Origin: Osmia lignaria lignaria
Lineage: Eukaryota > Arthropoda > Insecta > Hymenoptera > Megachilidae
Length of the DNA: 64,000 nt
Direction: 5' to 3'
Assembly: GCF_051020975.1 (NCBI RefSeq)
Contig: NC_135037.1
Span: 10,974,001-11,038,000, forward strand
Shown: piece after piece, positions 59,736 through 64,000 of the stretch
Layout of the letters: each line of letters begins with the position of its first letter
Numbering within the stretch: position 1 is the stretch's first letter
The notes under the pieces: model-generated
Databases searched by the model: none
Told to the model about the DNA's origin: nothing
What the model saw: only the letters and a program-made list of their open reading frames with translations
Program-made: the position numbers and the translations under genes

Positions 59736-61925
59736 ACGGAAGCGGTCCATCGAGCGGCAGGAGGGTAAAATACGCGAAGAAGCGTGGAAACGTACGAAAC
59801 GGGTTGAAGGAAAAAGAGGGTGGCCGAGGTTACCATGGCGACCCTCTGAACCAAATGGACCCACACACTGCCTTGAGTGTGCAGCGTTGAAAGAGGACGC
59901 TGTCATCTCTACCACTACCATCAGCCTCCTCCTCTCAACCATTTTCCTATAGCCTCTCCTTCTCCAGCTTGGCGGAGGCGCACAGCCAACGGAATTATGC
60001 TAAATCCTCGACGAGGAAAATTCGAAACACGACGTCACGACGTGTACCTGCTTCTACGTGCTATATCGCCGTATACAGAAATCTCGACCTCCCGAATACG
60101 ACAGTTCGATCCAGATCGATCAACAACGAAACTGACTTCGTTCAAGCATTTTCATTTTTTAAATTTAAATTTTAGGCTATTTGTCATATTTTGGTTAGTG
60201 AAATTATCAAACGTAGCGAAGGGTGTTATAAATCTGATATTGACACGAATTCGTCGCCATAAAATTTGAGGATAGCAGAAATATGTCAAAATTGAAAGTG
60301 GAATTCCCATTCTATTAATCATACGTGACAAGGCCGAATTGAATGCCGGCTGTGCAAAATCAATTCTTTGGATATTTAATGCATGCACCGAGGGCAAGAT
60401 TCTTTCGACGCTAGGGTTGAACGGGACACAGGAAGCTCGAACAGAAAATGGTCGTATTTAATCCAAGCGCGAGTCATGAATATGCAACCAGAATCGAATA
60501 TGCGAGACGTGCATCTTTTATCGAATTAGGTATTCGCCTCTCGATTGGTCGGTCAACATTTTCGAAAATAATTCATCGATAAATTTCCTCGGGAAATTGA
60601 TGCTGTCAAGACGATTAACGGACAACATTTTAATTTTAATTTTTGATCCATCACGAATTCGCAGGTGTATTCCTTTTGTTGTGCCTTTCTAAATTTTATA
60701 TACAATATTACAATTATAATGACTTTCCATCCGACTGTTGCGTTAGTCATAGAGGATCAAATTCAAGGTTACAAATGAAGTTGCATCTGCCCATCAAATA
60801 CCCACGTGCCTGTTCCATCGGAAAAATAAAACTTTTATAGCCCGTCTCCATCTTATTAAAATTGAAAAATCCTCGAAACTTAAACTCTCCGCGTTTGATG
60901 CCTCCTAAGAAACGAACACCTAAGAGGGAAATGGGCCAGAAAAGAAGATTTTCCAAGCAGTCTGTTTTATACTTAATCAGCTGTACCGTGCGTTCTCTTG
61001 GCGCGAGAGGTCAGCTTGATTAAGTAATACATAAAGCGGAATCATCGAGAGGAGCTGGTCAATTTTTCAAAGGTTCTTCCCGTCAAGCTGCTACAGAACG
61101 GAAATAAAAATGGCATAAGGCAAAGTGAATCGATAGGACGAAAGAAGAGCGAGTTCAGGTATAGGAGAAGCCGATGGCAAGCAAGCAGTGCTAGCAGAGA
61201 AATGAATTTGAAAAGGGGGTTATCCGAGGTAGGCTGGATATCTATAGTCATAGCCTATCGATCTGAGCATTATTGCTGCAGGAAGTAGCGACCTCAAATT
61301 CAACCATCCGTGCCGAGAGAACACGATCGTTCATATTTCATCGCGAGGTGGTTGCACCGTCGTTACTTGCCACCGATGCGATGCAACCCTTTCATGTGTA
61401 TGCACCGTTTCCCTCTCCGCCGAACCGTTACTTCTTCACGGTACTTCTTTATCATTAGCCTGGTTAACCGTACGCGTTTTACTCGGTCACAGCTGCATTT
61501 ATTCGCGTCCACGCAGGGATGGCTTAGCTGATGCTCTTTCTTTGAACTTTTTATATACCATATACGGAATACTAAATTCCAAGTATCATGTAGTACGGTT
61601 GACATGATAAATATATCAGTACCAAATAATTCTAATGATAAATAATACCACAAAATTTGAATAAAAACCCTAAGGGTGTGACCAAGAGTGAAACAAGAGT
61701 GAATAACACTGTACGAGGGATATAATGGTTTCTTTGAGTCGGTTTCGTGGAAGAAATTTCGTGGGTGGGCCAGGCGCGGGGTTGTATGCAGATAAAGGCC
61801 GCAGGGGCACTTAGAAGTCCCATTAAAACAATCTGCCTGAGTGGCCTGGCACGTCTAAAAAAGACTAGGCCAGTCGGCCAATGTCGGCGTGGCACGATGT
61901 GTTCGTATATAAAACAGACCCCTCT

Positions 61926-61947
61926 CCATCAACGATATCGTTGATGG
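61926..61947. other. 22-bp perfect palindrome
   Basis: The half-site is CCATCAACGAT, followed directly by its exact complement. The centre CGATATCG is the same as in the two 16-bp palindromes. A perfect palindrome of this length is expected about once in 65 windows of this size by chance. Confidence 0.9.
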
Positions 61948-63160
61948 TGTAACGTTATATTCCATTCGGATAATTTACGAGCACCCTTCTCTTTTTTTTC
62001 TTCACTGAAGAAGGGAAAAAACGTGAAACGCTTTACCGATTCCATTACACTGTGCGCTTTTTAATCTCTTCGAGGTAAACTAGTTCGCGTTACCGAGTAT
62101 AAAAATCATCAACTTTCTGTGTGTATGGGAACAACGGATAAAGATGATATATCGCAGTGTACGTAGACGCGTGCGAACGTAAGTATATATATGCATCGGA
62201 ATAATGTAGAGAGCTTACGATATTTCCCTGCCCCTTTGTATTATCGCAAGCCCCATCTCGAGGTAGCGACATATTTCAAGATTTGTTATCTTTAATGCTG
62301 TGCCGTGTGCGAGAACGTGAGTCGACGCTTAGGCTTAAGCAAAAAGGCTACCCGGTAGTAGACGTACTACAATACATTCATCGTTTGATATACATATCGA
62401 TAGGTTTGCTTTGTATTCGCATCGGTCTGTTGAGCATATTCAGTTTTCCTCTTCATTGACTGGTACTTTTCTCTCGCTTAAAATATGGGTCAAAAGTGAG
62501 CCGGTATACGGCTAGGTCAGGATTAATCACGAAATAATAACAATTATTGATCGCGCAAGCCGCGATACAATACACTCGGTCAGCCAGAAGCGTGGAATAA
62601 TACGCTGGCGTAACACGCGTCAGATCGCCTCTCCGACCAGAGAGAACATTAACTGTTCCGCGCTCCGATTCGCGATAAGAGATAGAACCGCACGTGGCCG
62701 TCATCGAAGTGAGGGAAATAGAAAAGAGCAGAGCTGCTCCGAATAGATCATACAGGTCTTATCGGACAATCGGCAATGGTCCAGGGGGATTATCAGGGGT
62801 CCGTGCATGATTCGATTTATCCCGACCGTCCACCGGATCGTCGAAACTATCATTTTCCATTTATCGACAAAACCGTATTGTGGAATAAATCGGAAAAAGA
62901 TTTCAAATTTCTTTTTTTTCTTTTATTATCCGATATATTTCCATTCGCCTTACTTATTTTTTAAATTACTCTTAAAATTAATAAATTAAATTTTCGAAAA
63001 TTTTAATTTTTACAAAAATTTGAAAGCTATTCTTACTAGATAAATTTATAATAAACAATTTGTTAAAAGTATAATGAGATTGGAAGTCGGATAAAGGTGA
63101 GAAGAACAAAGCATACTCCGAACCAAGAATATTTTAAATAACACGCTTCTGCATTTCCAG

Positions 63161-63284
63161 TTTCGTTAGTTTATTATTCGTTTGAAGCTTAATCATTCAC
63201 GGTGCCCCACTGAAATTTATCGACTGAATTTGTTAACCGGGATTTCGCAACTTTAATTAACGATTGTGAACGAACGGGAAAAAG
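63161..63284 (+). other. possible non-coding exon between strong splice sites
   Basis: GCTTCTGCATTTCCAG at 63145-63160 is a good acceptor, and AAAAAG|GTAAGT at 63284/63285 is a near-perfect donor 124 bases later. All three forward frames contain stops, so an exon here could only be untranslated. Such pairs also arise by chance in long introns. Confidence 0.2.
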
Positions 63285-63290
63285 GTAAGT

Positions 63291-64000
63291 CATTATCGAA
63301 CGGCATTGTTCACCCTACGGCTATGTTTACTGAGAAGGAATGAGAGTTTCTAAATTTTCCGGCCGATAACGAGCGACCCGTAGTTATTGTATACCAGTCG
63401 CAGGAAAATATTAATTTCTCTCGGATGTAGTTATTCGTGGATCTAGTATTTCTAGACCGATCGTGTTTCGCTGCTACTACCACCGTTACGGACACTCTTT
63501 TATCGAGGTCTCTTTATTAGGTTTCAAACGTGTACGGATTAGTCACTTTCAATTTTCTATATTTTTCTATTCCTTACATTATTAAATGTTATTAAATAAC
63601 AGAATGAAGCGTGACTTTATCACGAGTGGTTCAGAGAACCTATCAGTGGAACTCATAAATTTATATCACACACGCGCGTACAGTGACAGCGTCACACTGT
63701 TCTAAAGACCCTTGTTAGAGCCGTCTCATTTGAAGAGCAACATTCCACTGGAATGTCCATTAAAATCGGCCCTCTTGTAGATCGTGCGTAGAAGATAGAC
63801 GACGGCCTGCCGAAACAATTAACGCATTTTTCGGTAATTATCCAGAGCCGACCGGTTGCCACCCAAATGGAAACGAACGCTTCTTATTTAAATCCATCTA
63901 GGAACTCGTAAGACCAGTTGCGTCACGGGATAGCCACGGGCTACAGACCGAAGAGGGTCGATTTTGGACCCTACACAAGCAGACGTGAAAGACAAGCTAG
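63291..64000. other. non-coding stretch to the window end
   Basis: Nothing recognised. Confidence 0.5.

Larger units (their letters stand above)
57549..63160. other. non-coding stretch
   Basis: No exon recognised. It holds a (GGT/GGA)n block (59709-59735) with overlapping Arg- or Pro-rich frames on both strands, a TACCATTT repeat cluster (59160-59335), a single TTAACCCTTTAGCC at 59623 without a partner end, and the 22-bp palindrome at 61926-61947. Confidence 0.5.

Noticed and set aside
59631..59952. Arg- or Pro-rich frames on both strands
   Set aside because: Products of the GGT/GGA microsatellite; no independent support.
1..64000. prokaryotic operons, phage, CRISPR arrays or defence systems
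   Set aside because: Composition, splice signals and the lack of dense open frames point to eukaryotic nuclear DNA; no spaced-repeat array was seen.

Overview
The window looks like nuclear DNA from an insect, most likely a bee or other hymenopteran. It is AT-rich, CpG is not depleted, microsatellites and AT-rich quasi-periodic tracts are frequent, and recognisable transposons are few. There are no prokaryotic operons, phage genes or CRISPR arrays. Nearly all of the 64 kb reads as very long intron or intergenic DNA. Long open frames are rare, overlap on both strands and lack recognisable domains. The species call is inferred from composition, not from a recognised gene.

One convincing coding exon is present, at 6807-7121 on the + strand. 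It has a clean acceptor and a strong donor and encodes 105 codons of Ser/Gln/Asn/His-rich protein ending in an acidic segment. Both of its introns are phase 1, so it can be skipped without breaking the frame. I could not identify the parent gene. A regulatory or cytoplasmic region of a large neuronal or cell-surface protein would fit.

Downstream on the same strand are features expected of a giant intron. At 41811-41824 a polypyrimidine tract runs into TTTTAG directly followed by GTGAGT, a zero-length exon that matches a recursive-splicing (ratchet) site. At 44461-44648 there is a short coding-like stretch behind a phase-1 acceptor. At 48.3-48.9 kb a CpG-rich block carries two Initiator motifs with matched downstream elements and ends in a strong GTGAGT donor, which I read as an internal alternative promoter and first exon. 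An AUG in its last 13 bases would also leave phase 1. These parts assemble into a model of one long + strand gene with a long isoform through exon 6807-7121 and a shorter isoform started near 48.46 kb. The model is inference; no downstream exon lies in the window.

Other contents are: a probable nested or decayed minus-strand coding sequence (5335-6193); a 164-bp piggyBac-type MITE with TTAA ends (54474-54637) and a diverged partial relative (about 41031-41160); a tRNA-Arg-like pseudogene (51004-51072, minus); a 16-bp palindrome found twice 45 kb apart; a 22-bp palindrome sharing its CGATATCG core; a strong hairpin near 12.05 kb; and a C23 tract. Between these the sequence is featureless as far as I can tell by eye.
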